Source: DATMBL01 sp050735975
GTDB taxonomy: Bacteria > Desulfobacterota > Binatia > UBA9968
DNA: 22,364 nt
Reading direction: 5' to 3'
Assembly (NCBI GenBank): GCA_050735975.1
Contig: JBOHVS010000205.1
Span: 1-22,364 of the forward strand
Below are positions 14,050-21,950 of the stretch, piece after piece. Under the pieces are notes generated by a model. The model saw only the letters and a program-made list of their open reading frames with translations. It was not told where the DNA came from and ran no database searches. Position 1 is the stretch's first letter, and every line of letters begins with the position of its first letter. Position numbers and translations under genes: made by a program.

Positions 14050-14354
14050 TAGAATCGTCCAAAATCAGGGCTGCAGTGCACCTCCCTAGTTCGATCTCTG
14101 CAATCCCGGCTATACGGTCGCCACGAAAATCGCTGCCGCTTCAATGCTTTCCTCATCCTGCAAGGGTTCCCCCTCTTGGTCCCCCGGCTTTCTTCGTATT
14201 CTCGGGATGACTAGCCAACTTTAGCCATCGCGCAATCGGATATGGTTTCATCGGCTTTGCGTGCCCCAATTTTGCGTGTTTAAGCGATATTTTGTAAGAA
14301 TTTGTAATCCTATTGACCGATCCCTGAGAAAGTAATAGACAAGTAACCATCCAT
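14050..14354. other. Intergenic region upstream of the tungstate regulator
   Basis: About 305 bp without a gene. Near its end TTTGTAA occurs at 14291-14297 and 14301-14307, exactly 10 bp apart, a phased direct repeat that could be an operator. TTGACC at 14313 could be a -35, but no good -10 follows at the normal distance. Confidence 0.4.
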
Positions 14355-15254
14355 ATGACCGACCTCATGGACACCAAACAGGTCGCCCGTTATCTGGGGA
14401 TCAATGAGAAAAAGATATATGCCATGGCCAAGGCGGGGGGCATTCCATGTACTCGGGTCACGGGTAAATGGGTTTTTCCTAAAAAGTTGATCGATCAGTG
14501 GATCGAGGAAAGTGCGGCCAGCGTGGTTCAGGGTAAGGGCAGGGAGGAGCAGCGGACGTTTCTGCTGGTTGCGGGCAGCGACGACCCGAGCCTCGGAACC
14601 CTGCGTGATCTGTATGCCTTCCGTACGGCGGCGGGGTCACTGTTCATGGCGCCTGGTGGAAGCACCGCCGGCCTGACGGCGATGCGAGAGGGACTGGCTG
14701 ATGTGGCGATGACACACCTTCTGGACCGAGAAACCGGTGAATACAACCTGCCTTTCGTTAAAAGAATGCTTCCTTCCGAAGTTGTAATCGCTTCACTCTT
14801 CTATCGAGAGCTAGGATTAATGGTTGGGCGGGGAAACCCCAAAGGACTGGAAAGGATATCTGATCTTGCGCGCGGAGGCGTTCGAATCATCAACCGGCAG
14901 AAAGGCTCAGGCACGCGCCATTACTTCGATCTGGAGCTTGCTCGTCTATCCATGGCGGGTGACGAAATCATCGGCTACGGAGACGCTGTCGCCACGCACC
15001 TCGAGGTCGGACTCAAGGTTATGCGCGACGAAGTGGACGCGGGGATTGCCACAAAGGCGGTGGCCCAGATGCTCGGGCTTGATTTCGTGCCGCTCACTCG
15101 TGAGCGCTTCGATGTGTTGATACCCAAGGAGCGATTTTTCACCCAGGGCATTCAAGTGCTTTTAGATATCATTGGATCGCGAGAATTCCGGGAGCAGGTC
15201 GCTCAGATGGGCGGGTATGACGTATCTGAGTCGGGCCGGATCATCGCAGGATGA
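14355..15254 (+). CDS. One-component regulator: HTH_17 plus periplasmic-type molybdate/tungstate-binding domain (COG1910)
   Basis: Residues 4-50 form an excisionase-type HTH (MDTKQVARYLGINEKKIYAMAKAGGIPCTRVTGKWVFPKKLIDQWI). Residues of about 68-290 form a substrate-binding-protein fold without a signal peptide: LVAGSDDPSLGTLRD, GSTAGLTAMREGLADVAMTHLLD, and VRIINRQKGSGTRHYFD, which corresponds to the anion-binding SRGDxSGTH loop of TupA-like proteins. The protein therefore senses a cytoplasmic oxyanion directly. It lies 68 bp before tupA on the same strand, so it most likely controls tungstate uptake. Molybdate as ligand cannot be excluded. Confidence 0.85.
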   Translation: MTDLMDTKQVARYLGINEKKIYAMAKAGGIPCTRVTGKWVFPKKLIDQWIEESAASVVQGKGREEQRTFLLVAGSDDPSLGTLRDLYAFRTAAGSLFMAPGGSTAGLTAMREGLADVAMTHLLDRETGEYNLPFVKRMLPSEVVIASLFYRELGLMVGRGNPKGLERISDLARGGVRIINRQKGSGTRHYFDLELARLSMAGDEIIGYGDAVATHLEVGLKVMRDEVDAGIATKAVAQMLGLDFVPLTRERFDVLIPKERFFTQGIQVLLDIIGSREFREQVAQMGGYDVSESGRIIAG

Positions 15255-15322
15255 GAAGAGCGCAATCTCGCGCAGAGCCGCGAAGTGCGCCAAGGGTAGC
15301 CAAGGGTAAAGGAGTAAACGCT

Positions 15323-16189
15323 ATGAATCGGAGAATCCCTATTTTGTTTGCTGCCCTAGTGAGTTTTTTCTTTCTCGAATGGACCTTGTTGCCAGCAGCT
15401 GACGTTAAAGAGAAGAACGTCATTCTATCGACCACGACGAGCACCCAGGACTCGGGCTTACTTGACGTCCTGGTCCCCGTGTTCGAGAAGCAAACCGGCT
15501 ATAACGTTAAGACGATCTCAGTCGGCACGGGCCAGGCGCTGGCTCTGGCCGCAAAAGGAGATGCGGACGTAACTCTGGTCCATGCGCCGAGCCTCGAGAA
15601 AAAATACGTCGCACAAGGCAAAATGCAGAACCGCCGGCTCGTCATGTTCAACGATTATGTTATCATCGGTCCGAACAACGATCCGGCCAAAATCAAGTCT
15701 GCTAAAACGGCCGCTAATGCATTGAAACTTATTGAAAAGGCGAAGGCGCCGTTTGTCTCGCGCGGCGATAACTCCGGCACGCATAATCTCGAGAAGTCGT
15801 TGTGGAAAGAAGCGGGAATCCAGCCCAAAGATGATTGGTACATCGAGTCGGGGCAGGGGATGGGAGCCACTTTGGGTATTGCCAACGAGCGAAACGCCTA
15901 CGCGATTACCGATCGCGGAACCTACCTGGTGCTGCGAAAGCGAGTGACGTTGCCCATTCTCGTTGAGGGGGACAAAGCGCTGCTGAATGTCTACTCGGTC
16001 ATGGAGGTCAATCCCGCCAACGGACCGCGAGTGAATGCGAAGGGCGGCAAAGCATTTGCCGATTTCATGGTTTCGCCCAAGGCGCAGGATATCATCAAAA
16101 GTTTCGACGTAGAGAAATTCGGCCAGCCGCTGTTTGTGCCTATCGCAGGCAAACGCGAGGGGAGAGCTGGGAGCCTAGCGTGGAACTGA
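15323..16189 (+). CDS. tupA: Tungstate ABC transporter, substrate-binding protein
   Basis: The 288-residue protein has a signal peptide, residues 1-25 (IPILFAALVSFFFLEW core, cleavage near LPAAD). TupA motifs follow: LSTTTSTQDSGLLD (residues 35-48), VGTGQALALAAKGDADVTLVHAP (about 67-89) and FVSRGDNSGTHNLE (144-157). The TTTS and RGDNSGTH segments bind the oxyanion in the family. AAAGGAG lies eight bases before the ATG at 15323; the frame is open upstream, but that part does not look like a signal sequence. The stop overlaps the tupB start by ten bases. TupA is typically selective for tungstate over molybdate. Confidence 0.93.
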   Translation: MNRRIPILFAALVSFFFLEWTLLPAADVKEKNVILSTTTSTQDSGLLDVLVPVFEKQTGYNVKTISVGTGQALALAAKGDADVTLVHAPSLEKKYVAQGKMQNRRLVMFNDYVIIGPNNDPAKIKSAKTAANALKLIEKAKAPFVSRGDNSGTHNLEKSLWKEAGIQPKDDWYIESGQGMGATLGIANERNAYAITDRGTYLVLRKRVTLPILVEGDKALLNVYSVMEVNPANGPRVNAKGGKAFADFMVSPKAQDIIKSFDVEKFGQPLFVPIAGKREGRAGSLAWN

Positions 16190-16893
16190 TCTGGAGCGGT
16201 GTAGCCAAGGCTTTCGAGCTCGTTCTCGGCGGAGACGCGGAGGTTTGGTCGATCACCTGGCTTTCTCTCCAGATCTCCGGCGGCGCGACCTTAATCTCAC
16301 TGTTGATCGGAATTCCGCTTGGGATCCTTCTAGCGATGACCCGCTTTGCTGGGCGGTCGATGACTGTGGCGTTGATCAACACCGGGATGGGTCTACCGCC
16401 GGTCGTGGTCGGTCTTTTCCTTTCGATTCTCTTATGGCGCAGCGGCCCGCTGGGGTTTATGGAGCTGATTTACAGTCCCACCGCCATAGTCATCGCCCAG
16501 GTGATCATCGCGTTTCCGCTTGTCGCCGGTCTAACGATGGCCAGCTTTCAGAGCCTCGACCCGAACCTGGCGCTCCAGTTGTTCGGCATCGGCGCTTCCA
16601 AGCTGCAAATGCTATGGCTCCTTTGCAAAGAGGCGCGGCTGCCGTTGCTTGCGGCGGTTATGGCGGGTTTCGGCGGGGTGATCTCCGAAGTCGGGGCTTC
16701 GATGATGGTGGGAGGCAATATTCGAGGAGAAACCCGGGTCTTAACCACGGCGACGGTGCTGGAAACCGGAAAAGGCAATTTCGACATTGCCATCGCCTTG
16801 GGGCTGGTTCTCCTCGCTCTTAGCTTCGCCTTGAATTTTTTGCTCACCCATATCCAGCAGCGAGATCGGACCAAATGGCCGAGTCTGTCCTAG
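16180..16893 (+). CDS. tupB: Tungstate ABC transporter, permease
   Basis: The 237-residue inner-membrane protein has about five or six membrane segments. The cytoplasmic coupling (EAA-type) loop lies at about residues 125-165 (LALQLFGIGASKLQMLWLLCKEARLPLLAAVMAGFG), followed by the well-conserved EVGASMMVGGNIRGETRVLTTA of the TupB family. The GTG start at 16180 is preceded by GGGAG and overlaps tupA by ten bases; the 3' end overlaps tupC by 19. Tight overlaps indicate coupled translation of the transporter. Confidence 0.93.
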   Translation: MELIWSGVAKAFELVLGGDAEVWSITWLSLQISGGATLISLLIGIPLGILLAMTRFAGRSMTVALINTGMGLPPVVVGLFLSILLWRSGPLGFMELIYSPTAIVIAQVIIAFPLVAGLTMASFQSLDPNLALQLFGIGASKLQMLWLLCKEARLPLLAAVMAGFGGVISEVGASMMVGGNIRGETRVLTTATVLETGKGNFDIAIALGLVLLALSFALNFLLTHIQQRDRTKWPSLS

Positions 16894-17975
16894 TCTTACG
16901 CGATATCTCCATACAACACGGACCGGTCACCACTCTCAAAATTCCTTCACTCACTGTATACGGCGGAGAAGTCCTCGCCATCGTCGGACCCAATGGAGCA
17001 GGAAAATCGACGCTCCTTCGCGTCATGGGCTTGCTCCAGAAACCAAGCACGGGGACAATTGTCTTCGCAGGCGAGGAAGTCACCGCGGCGAACTCTCTTG
17101 CCATCCGGCGCCGCATGGGCAGTGTTTTTCAGGAGCCTTTGCTACTGAATCAGACTCTCTTTTACAACGCTTCGCTGGGGCTGAAGCTTCGCGGCCTGAG
17201 TCGCGATAAAATTGAAAAGCAGCTTCGCCCCTGGCTTGAGCGGCTCAACATTGCGCGTCTCGTTTCACGGCAAGCCCGCACGCTTTCCGGCGGCGAAGCA
17301 CAACGGACAAGCCTGGCCCGGTCCTTGTGCTTGAATCCAGAATTGCTTCTCTTAGACGAGCCTTTTTCCGCGCTGGACGCGCCCACGCGAGAAAGCCTTC
17401 TCCTGGATCTCCAGCAGATCCTGAGAGAGACGGGCATCAGCACCGTTATCGTGACTCACGACCTGCACGAGGCGCGCATGCTGGGACAGCGCATCGGAGT
17501 TCTGAGCCATGGCCGGCTGCTTCAATTGGATTTGGCCAGCGAAGTTTTTACTCGACCTTGCAACGAAGAGGTCGCCGAGATTGTCGGTGTCGGCAACAGA
17601 ATTCCCGCGCGTGTGGAAGCTCTGACCGACGGTAGGATGGTCGTTCTTTTTTGCGGCTGCACGGTGCCGGTCAAAGGCGATTTTAAAACCGGCGAGCGGG
17701 CGTTGTTATGTCTTCGAGCCGAAGACATCAAGGTCAGTCGCTCGCATGAAGAGGGGAATCGCTCGGAGCGAGTGAATCAAATCAAAGCGAAGGCTGGAAC
17801 AATATCCCCCTGGATGTCTCAATATCGGATCGCCATCCGGGCGGGCGATCACTGGCTAACCGCATTGATCAGCAAGCCTCATTTCGCGGAACTTCGCCTC
17901 GGGGAGGGAGACGAGGTTTTGGTTTCTTTTGATTCGGCGGATCTCCACGTGATTAGAATTTCTAACGGCGCCTAA
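16875..17975 (+). CDS. tupC: Tungstate ABC transporter, ATP-binding protein
   Basis: Residues 1-230 form a standard ABC ATPase: Walker A GPNGAGKST (38-46), Q-loop Gln86 (VFQEP), signature LSGGE (137-141), Walker B LLLLDEP (157-163) and switch His195 (THD). A C-terminal extension (about 235-366) looks like a TOBE-type regulatory domain that may bind the oxyanion, longer than in minimal TupC proteins. It overlaps tupB by 19 bases. Tungstate supplied by this system is used mainly in formate dehydrogenases and aldehyde oxidoreductases; none is in the window. Confidence 0.92.
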   Translation: MAESVLVLRDISIQHGPVTTLKIPSLTVYGGEVLAIVGPNGAGKSTLLRVMGLLQKPSTGTIVFAGEEVTAANSLAIRRRMGSVFQEPLLLNQTLFYNASLGLKLRGLSRDKIEKQLRPWLERLNIARLVSRQARTLSGGEAQRTSLARSLCLNPELLLLDEPFSALDAPTRESLLLDLQQILRETGISTVIVTHDLHEARMLGQRIGVLSHGRLLQLDLASEVFTRPCNEEVAEIVGVGNRIPARVEALTDGRMVVLFCGCTVPVKGDFKTGERALLCLRAEDIKVSRSHEEGNRSERVNQIKAKAGTISPWMSQYRIAIRAGDHWLTALISKPHFAELRLGEGDEVLVSFDSADLHVIRISNGA

Positions 17976-18042
17976 GTTGCAGAACGTGACAGAAATCGGT
18001 ATTAAAGTTGCGAGCGCGGGGCCTGCTTCATATCACCTCATG

Positions 18043-18071
18043 GCCTACCTGTTCGGCCGAAACGAGTAGGC
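18043..18071 (+). promoter_or_regulatory. Leader hairpin before the diiron-protein gene
   Basis: GCCTAC (18043-18048) pairs with GTAGGC (18066-18071), and the loop contains the 10-bp palindrome TTCGGCCGAA (18052-18061). The structure ends just before the ribosome binding site (GGAGG near 18080). It could be an operator for a repressor or a translational control hairpin. There is no T run. Confidence 0.45.
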
Positions 18072-18089
18072 TAAATATCGGAGGAAACG

Positions 18090-18830
18090 ATGGCGTTATC
18101 GGGACAACAGTTTATCAAAGAAATACAAGAAATGGTGCGCAAGAAACATTCCAAAGATCATCCGATCATCGGCATGATCGAGGGCGGCGAGTTAAGCCGG
18201 GAGCAGCTCAAGGGATTCGTCGGCCAGTTCTATTTGTTTTTTCCGAAGCCATTTCCAAAACCGATAGCAACGATGCTCGGGCGCTGCCCGGACGATCCCG
18301 AGCTGGAGAAAATGTGGATTGAAAACGTCGTAGAAGAGGGGACCGGCGAAATCACCGGCACGGACAGTCATAAAGGATTGTTTATCAAATTTGCCCAGGC
18401 GTGCGGTTACGGCAAAGACGAGCTGGATCGGGTGGAGCCGACGCCTGAAACGAGCGCGTTTCTGGATTGGCGCGAGCTGCTGATGTATCAAAAATCATGG
18501 CTCGAACTCTATGCTTGCCAGGGCTTTTGTCTGGAGGGGAGCGCGAGCGAGCGTATGACGCGTATCGTCAATGGCCTGACCCGGCACTATGGTTTTGATC
18601 GCGATTCGGAGAATATCCGCTACTGGACCCTTCACATGGGCGTCGATGAGGAGCACATGAAGGTGGGACCGTTGACGGTCGAAAGATATGCGACGACCGA
18701 CTATCAGCAGGCGCAGGTACGGGCTTCGATACAAAAGACCCTCGATCAATTCTGGCTTGCGTTCGACGGCATCAAAAGAGCCTTCGTCGATAGAGATCCG
18801 TTGTACGCTCGGTGGCGGAACGGAAAGTAG
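18090..18830 (+). CDS. Haem-oxygenase-like diiron protein (TenA/PqqC/CADD superfamily)
   Basis: The 246-residue all-helical protein has a plausible set of dimetal ligands. ENVVEEGTGEITGTDSH gives Glu82/Glu83 and His94. Glu149 lies in FCLEGS. His182, Asp186 and His189 lie in LHMGVDEEHM, with the same 4- and 3-residue spacing as in CADD. Such haem-oxygenase-like diiron oxidases carry out varied O2-dependent reactions (for example decarboxylation or N-oxygenation), so the substrate cannot be read from the sequence. A good GGAGG site and a leader hairpin precede the ATG. It heads a likely operon with a cyclase and a DapA-family enzyme. Confidence 0.8.
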   Translation: MALSGQQFIKEIQEMVRKKHSKDHPIIGMIEGGELSREQLKGFVGQFYLFFPKPFPKPIATMLGRCPDDPELEKMWIENVVEEGTGEITGTDSHKGLFIKFAQACGYGKDELDRVEPTPETSAFLDWRELLMYQKSWLELYACQGFCLEGSASERMTRIVNGLTRHYGFDRDSENIRYWTLHMGVDEEHMKVGPLTVERYATTDYQQAQVRASIQKTLDQFWLAFDGIKRAFVDRDPLYARWRNGK

Positions 18831-18869
18831 GGGCAACCGGCCGGTCGCCCGTACAAGGAGGAATTTTCA

Positions 18870-19526
18870 ATGGAGATGGTAGACCTGTCCCGAGTGATTT
18901 ACGACGGAATGCCCAAGATTCCGGCTTTATCTGACGTTCACGTCCAGAAGTTTTTCAGCCTGGAGAAAGGCCATCCCCTGAACGTAACCGAGATTTCATT
19001 GCCATGTCACGCCGGCACCCACGTCGATGCGCCGGTTCACATCGTTCCTAACGGCAAGTCTATTGAAGAAATTCCCTTGGACGCATTCGTCGGATCCGGA
19101 GCGGTCATCAGCGTCAACAAAAAAGGCGGAGAGGAGGTCACGGCCAAAGACCTCGAGAGCTCGGGAGTCCCGGTCAATCGCGGCGATATTCTCATGCTCC
19201 ACACCGGCTGGGACGCCAAATTCGACGGCCCAGACTACAACATGCATCCGTATCTATCGGTCGATGCGGCGGAGTGGATGGTTAAGAAGGGGGTCAAGCT
19301 GTTCGGTATCGACTGCATCACTGTCGATCTGCCAACGCCATTGAGGCCGAAGGGATTTGATTTCCCCGTTCACAAAACACTGCTCGGCAACGATGTCTTG
19401 ATTGCCGAAAACGTGGCTAACCTCGGCAGTATCGTCGGCAAGAAAACCAGAATCATGGCCTTGCCCCTGCGGATAAAGGGCAGCGACGCCGGGCATGCCA
19501 GAATCATTGCTGAAATTTTGAGTTAG
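18870..19526 (+). CDS. Metal-dependent cyclase family hydrolase (kynurenine formamidase-like)
   Basis: The 218-residue protein shows the family signature HxGTHxDxPxH at residues 47-57 (His47, His51, Asp53 and His57), which binds a divalent metal. Further family features are GDILMLHTGW at about 114, and FGIDCITVDLP. Members hydrolyse amides or lactones, for example N-formylkynurenine, isatin or similar rings; the substrate here is unknown. AAGGAGGA lies seven bases before the ATG. The next gene starts four bases after the stop, so they are co-translated. No tryptophan-degradation gene is adjacent, so a kynurenine role is not supported by context. Confidence 0.88.
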   Translation: MEMVDLSRVIYDGMPKIPALSDVHVQKFFSLEKGHPLNVTEISLPCHAGTHVDAPVHIVPNGKSIEEIPLDAFVGSGAVISVNKKGGEEVTAKDLESSGVPVNRGDILMLHTGWDAKFDGPDYNMHPYLSVDAAEWMVKKGVKLFGIDCITVDLPTPLRPKGFDFPVHKTLLGNDVLIAENVANLGSIVGKKTRIMALPLRIKGSDAGHARIIAEILS

Positions 19527-19530
19527 AACG

Positions 19531-20499
19531 ATGGCGGTTACAAAACGAATCAGTGGAATCATCGGCGCCTGTCTTACGCCTTTCGGCGAGGATGACCGGG
19601 TCAATTACAAGGCTCTTGAAAAGGAGATCGAGTTCCTGGTGCCGGACTGCGATGCTATCACGGTTGCCGCAGTCGAGGCGGCTGAATATACCATGCTTTC
19701 ACGCGATGAACGAAAAGAGTTATTGCGAGCCGCTACAGAGATGATCGCCGGGCGCGTTCCCGTAATCCTCGGATGCTCAAGTCCCGCGCCGCGCGAGGTG
19801 ATCGAATTAGCCGAATACGCGGCAACGGTCGGGGGCGATTTCGTTCAGGTGCTAATGCCGCTTCGCCCCTGGGGTGGACAACCGACGATCGCGGAACTCA
19901 TGGAATTCTACACCCAGGTCGCGTCGGCGAGTCCGCTACCGGTAACCTGCTATCACAACCCCGGCCCCGGCGCGGATCCCCCGCAGGACGCTTTCGTCAA
20001 GATCAGCGAAATCGATAATATCCGCTACTTTAAGGAAAGCTCACGAGATATTACAAAAATATCCAGATTGATTGAACAAATTGAACTCGCGGGTAGGGGT
20101 CATTACTTTACAACTATGCAGCCGCTGCTGGTCACCCTCATGCTTGGCGGCTCCGGGGCCACGATGCCGCCGCCGGGCACGCGGATTGGCTGCCATATCG
20201 TAAGGGCCTTCCGGGCGGGGGATCTCGAGACCGCGCGGTTTTGGGCCCGCTGTTATGCTTTGTTCCCGGGAAAATGGGCAGCGTATGGGCTTCCGCCTGT
20301 CATGAAATCGGCGATGAGGCATTTCGGCGTCGACATCGGGGATCCTTGCCGTCCGTATGCGCCCGTGAGCCCGCGAGACCACGAGCAAATCGGACAATTC
20401 CTCCGCCAGGTTGGACTGATCGGTGAATCAGGGCCGACACCCCAAGGCTTGCTCGACGCAAGCGAGAAGCTTCGGCAGGAAGATACATTTCTCAGATAG
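19531..20499 (+). CDS. DapA/DHDPS-family aldolase or lyase (322 aa)
   Basis: A TIM-barrel enzyme of the class I aldolase family, acting through a Schiff base. The active-site lysine is Lys168 (IRYFKESS) and the catalytic tyrosine Tyr141 (TCYHNPG). The usual substrate-binding GTTGE loop reads AAVEAAEY (47-53), so this is not a lysine-biosynthesis DapA. Family relatives act on pyruvate-derived or other 2-keto acids. The length is slightly above the typical 290-300 residues, with an extended C-terminus. It lies four bases after the cyclase gene. The likely role is a catabolic carbon-carbon cleavage or hydration step in the same pathway. Confidence 0.88.
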   Translation: MAVTKRISGIIGACLTPFGEDDRVNYKALEKEIEFLVPDCDAITVAAVEAAEYTMLSRDERKELLRAATEMIAGRVPVILGCSSPAPREVIELAEYAATVGGDFVQVLMPLRPWGGQPTIAELMEFYTQVASASPLPVTCYHNPGPGADPPQDAFVKISEIDNIRYFKESSRDITKISRLIEQIELAGRGHYFTTMQPLLVTLMLGGSGATMPPPGTRIGCHIVRAFRAGDLETARFWARCYALFPGKWAAYGLPPVMKSAMRHFGVDIGDPCRPYAPVSPRDHEQIGQFLRQVGLIGESGPTPQGLLDASEKLRQEDTFLR

Positions 20500-20564
20500 C
20501 GTTGGATCGAAAGCATAGCCTGGTTGCGGCAAAGTTATGCCGGAACAGCGCGCGGCGAATTATT

Positions 20565-20759
20565 ATGAAGGAATGGATTAAAGACTTATCGGATAAAATG
20601 ATTCTTTGGTTTTTAACCGCAACCTCTGGATTTGGGAAAGAACTCACCGACGAGGGCCGGCGCGAACAGCGGCTCTGGCGGGAGCAGAGGCTAAGAAATT
20701 TAAAAGGCCTCGCCATCCGATCGCGGCAACGGTTGGATGCCAAGAAGAATACTGACTGA
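20565..20759 (+). CDS. Small basic protein of unknown function (64 aa)
   Basis: The ATG at 20565 opens a 64-codon frame. A hydrophobic patch (MILWFLTATSGFG, about residues 12-24) may form a short membrane-associated helix, and the second half is Arg/Lys-rich and helical. No family is recognised. There is no clear ribosome binding site; the frame is open back to 20502. It sits 65 bp after the aldolase gene and 33 bp before the flavoprotein gene on the same strand, so it is probably part of that unit. It may be a small partner of the flavoprotein. Confidence 0.5.
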   Translation: MKEWIKDLSDKMILWFLTATSGFGKELTDEGRREQRLWREQRLRNLKGLAIRSRQRLDAKKNTD

Positions 20760-20792
20760 CCTCCTGCGCGCGGCGGAGAGCGAACGGATGAA

Positions 20793-21950
20793 ATGCGTCG
20801 ACTGAACGGGCGAAAGCAGATCGTCGTCTTAGGCGGCGGCAGCGGAGGAGTCGTGGCGGCCACGAACCTGGGGCGCAAAATCGGCGAGCGACACGATGTG
20901 ACCCTGGTGGACAAGCGGCAGGATCATCTTTTTATGCCCGCGTATCTCTTCGTCATGGTGGGTGACCGGCAGCCTCGCGAGATCACTCGAAGCCTGAAAC
21001 ATCTTGAACGGCGTAACGTGAAATTCATTCAATCCGAAGTTTTGGGCATCGACTCCGACCGCCAACAAGTCGAGCTTCAAAATGGCAGAATCGATTATGA
21101 TTACCTGATCGTATCCCTGGGCATGCAGGTCAGGCCGGATCTCATCCCGGGCTTTGCGGAGGCGTCCATTCATCCGTGGGAATTGGACGGCGCCGTACGG
21201 TTGCGTGAGGCTCTCGCAACGTTTAATGAGGGTCGCGTCGTTGTCGGGGTGCCTCTGGGGCCCTATCGATGTCCGCCGGCGCCTTATGAAGCGCAGTGGA
21301 TGTTGGACAGCTATTTCAGGAAGCGGGGTATTCGCGACCGCGTGCAGATCGAATATTTTACCCGCGACCCAGAACCCGCGGGCGAACACCGGAGTCCGGT
21401 CGTTTGGATGGACGATGAGAGCCGCAGGCGAAACATCAAGCAACACTACGATTTTGTCGTCAAGTCTATCGATCCGCAGGCTAAAATAGTTTCCGGACTG
21501 TATGGTTATAAGATTTCCTACGACTTATTGGTCATGGTGCCGCCGCACCGGCCGGCCCAAGCGCTTTTTGATTGCGGCCTTGCGGAGACCGAAACCGGAA
21601 TTCGCGTGGATTATGAAACCATGCGGACGAAATGGGACAACGTTTACGCGATTGGAGACTGCGCCGATATGCCGGCGTCGAAGTCGGGGGGCGTGGCCCA
21701 CCAGGAAGCGGACGTAGTGGCCCATAACCTGGCCGTTGATATCACCGGAAAGGGAAAGCCGGTCGATCTCTGGCTACATACCATATGACTGCTGGCATTC
21801 GGCGCAGGCCGCGCCGCGGCAAACCGAACCACATATCCCACAGGCTGGCCACCGTTCGGGGCCACCGAGGCGCGCACCTGGGGATCTTCACGGCTCATCT
21901 ATTGGGCCAAGATCGGCTTTGAGAAATGGTGGCTTTGGCGTTACTTCTAG
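20793..21950 (+). CDS. SQR/flavocytochrome-c-type FAD oxidoreductase with in-frame TGA at codon 332 (candidate selenoprotein)
   Basis: An FAD/NAD-linked reductase fold starts with GGGSGG (14-19) in the Rossmann motif and contains the second FAD motif VYAIGDCAD (about 284-292). Cys160 in PYRCPPAPYE is the first redox-active cysteine of the sulfide:quinone oxidoreductase / flavocytochrome c sulfide dehydrogenase group. The frame meets TGA at 21786-21788, after LWLHTI. It then continues open in the same frame for 53 codons to TAG at 21948-21950. That part ends in YWAKIGFEKWWLWRYF, the membrane-binding C-terminus expected of SQR-like proteins. As I recall relatives, the TGA stands where they have the second redox cysteine (C-L-x-x-F-G). 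If read as Sec, the protein has 385 residues; if not, it is cut at 331. GGAG lies 14 bases before the ATG. Confidence 0.75.
21786..21816 (+). promoter_or_regulatory. Candidate bacterial SECIS: TGA plus downstream hairpin
   Basis: Twelve bases after the TGA, GGCGC (21801-21805) pairs perfectly with GCGCC (21811-21815) around the loop AGGCC. C21800 and G21816 add a sixth pair. The loop begins 17 bases after the TGA and has G as its second base, within the published consensus for bacterial SECIS elements (loop 16-37 nt away, G in the first two loop bases). It resembles the E. coli fdhF element, which has a GC-rich stem, an AGGU-containing loop and an 11-base distance. The GU dinucleotide recognised by SelB is GC here. 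GC-rich hairpins are common by chance. Confidence 0.5.

Noticed and set aside
20829..21446. 205-codon minus-strand open frame
   Set aside because: It is the antisense shadow of the flavoprotein, whose FAD motifs are clear on the plus strand.
20793..21950. Genome-wide TGA recoding (as Trp or Gly) to explain the in-frame TGA
   Set aside because: Several other genes here (for example tupA, tandem UspA, NlpC/P60) end in TGA at sensible positions, so TGA is a normal stop.
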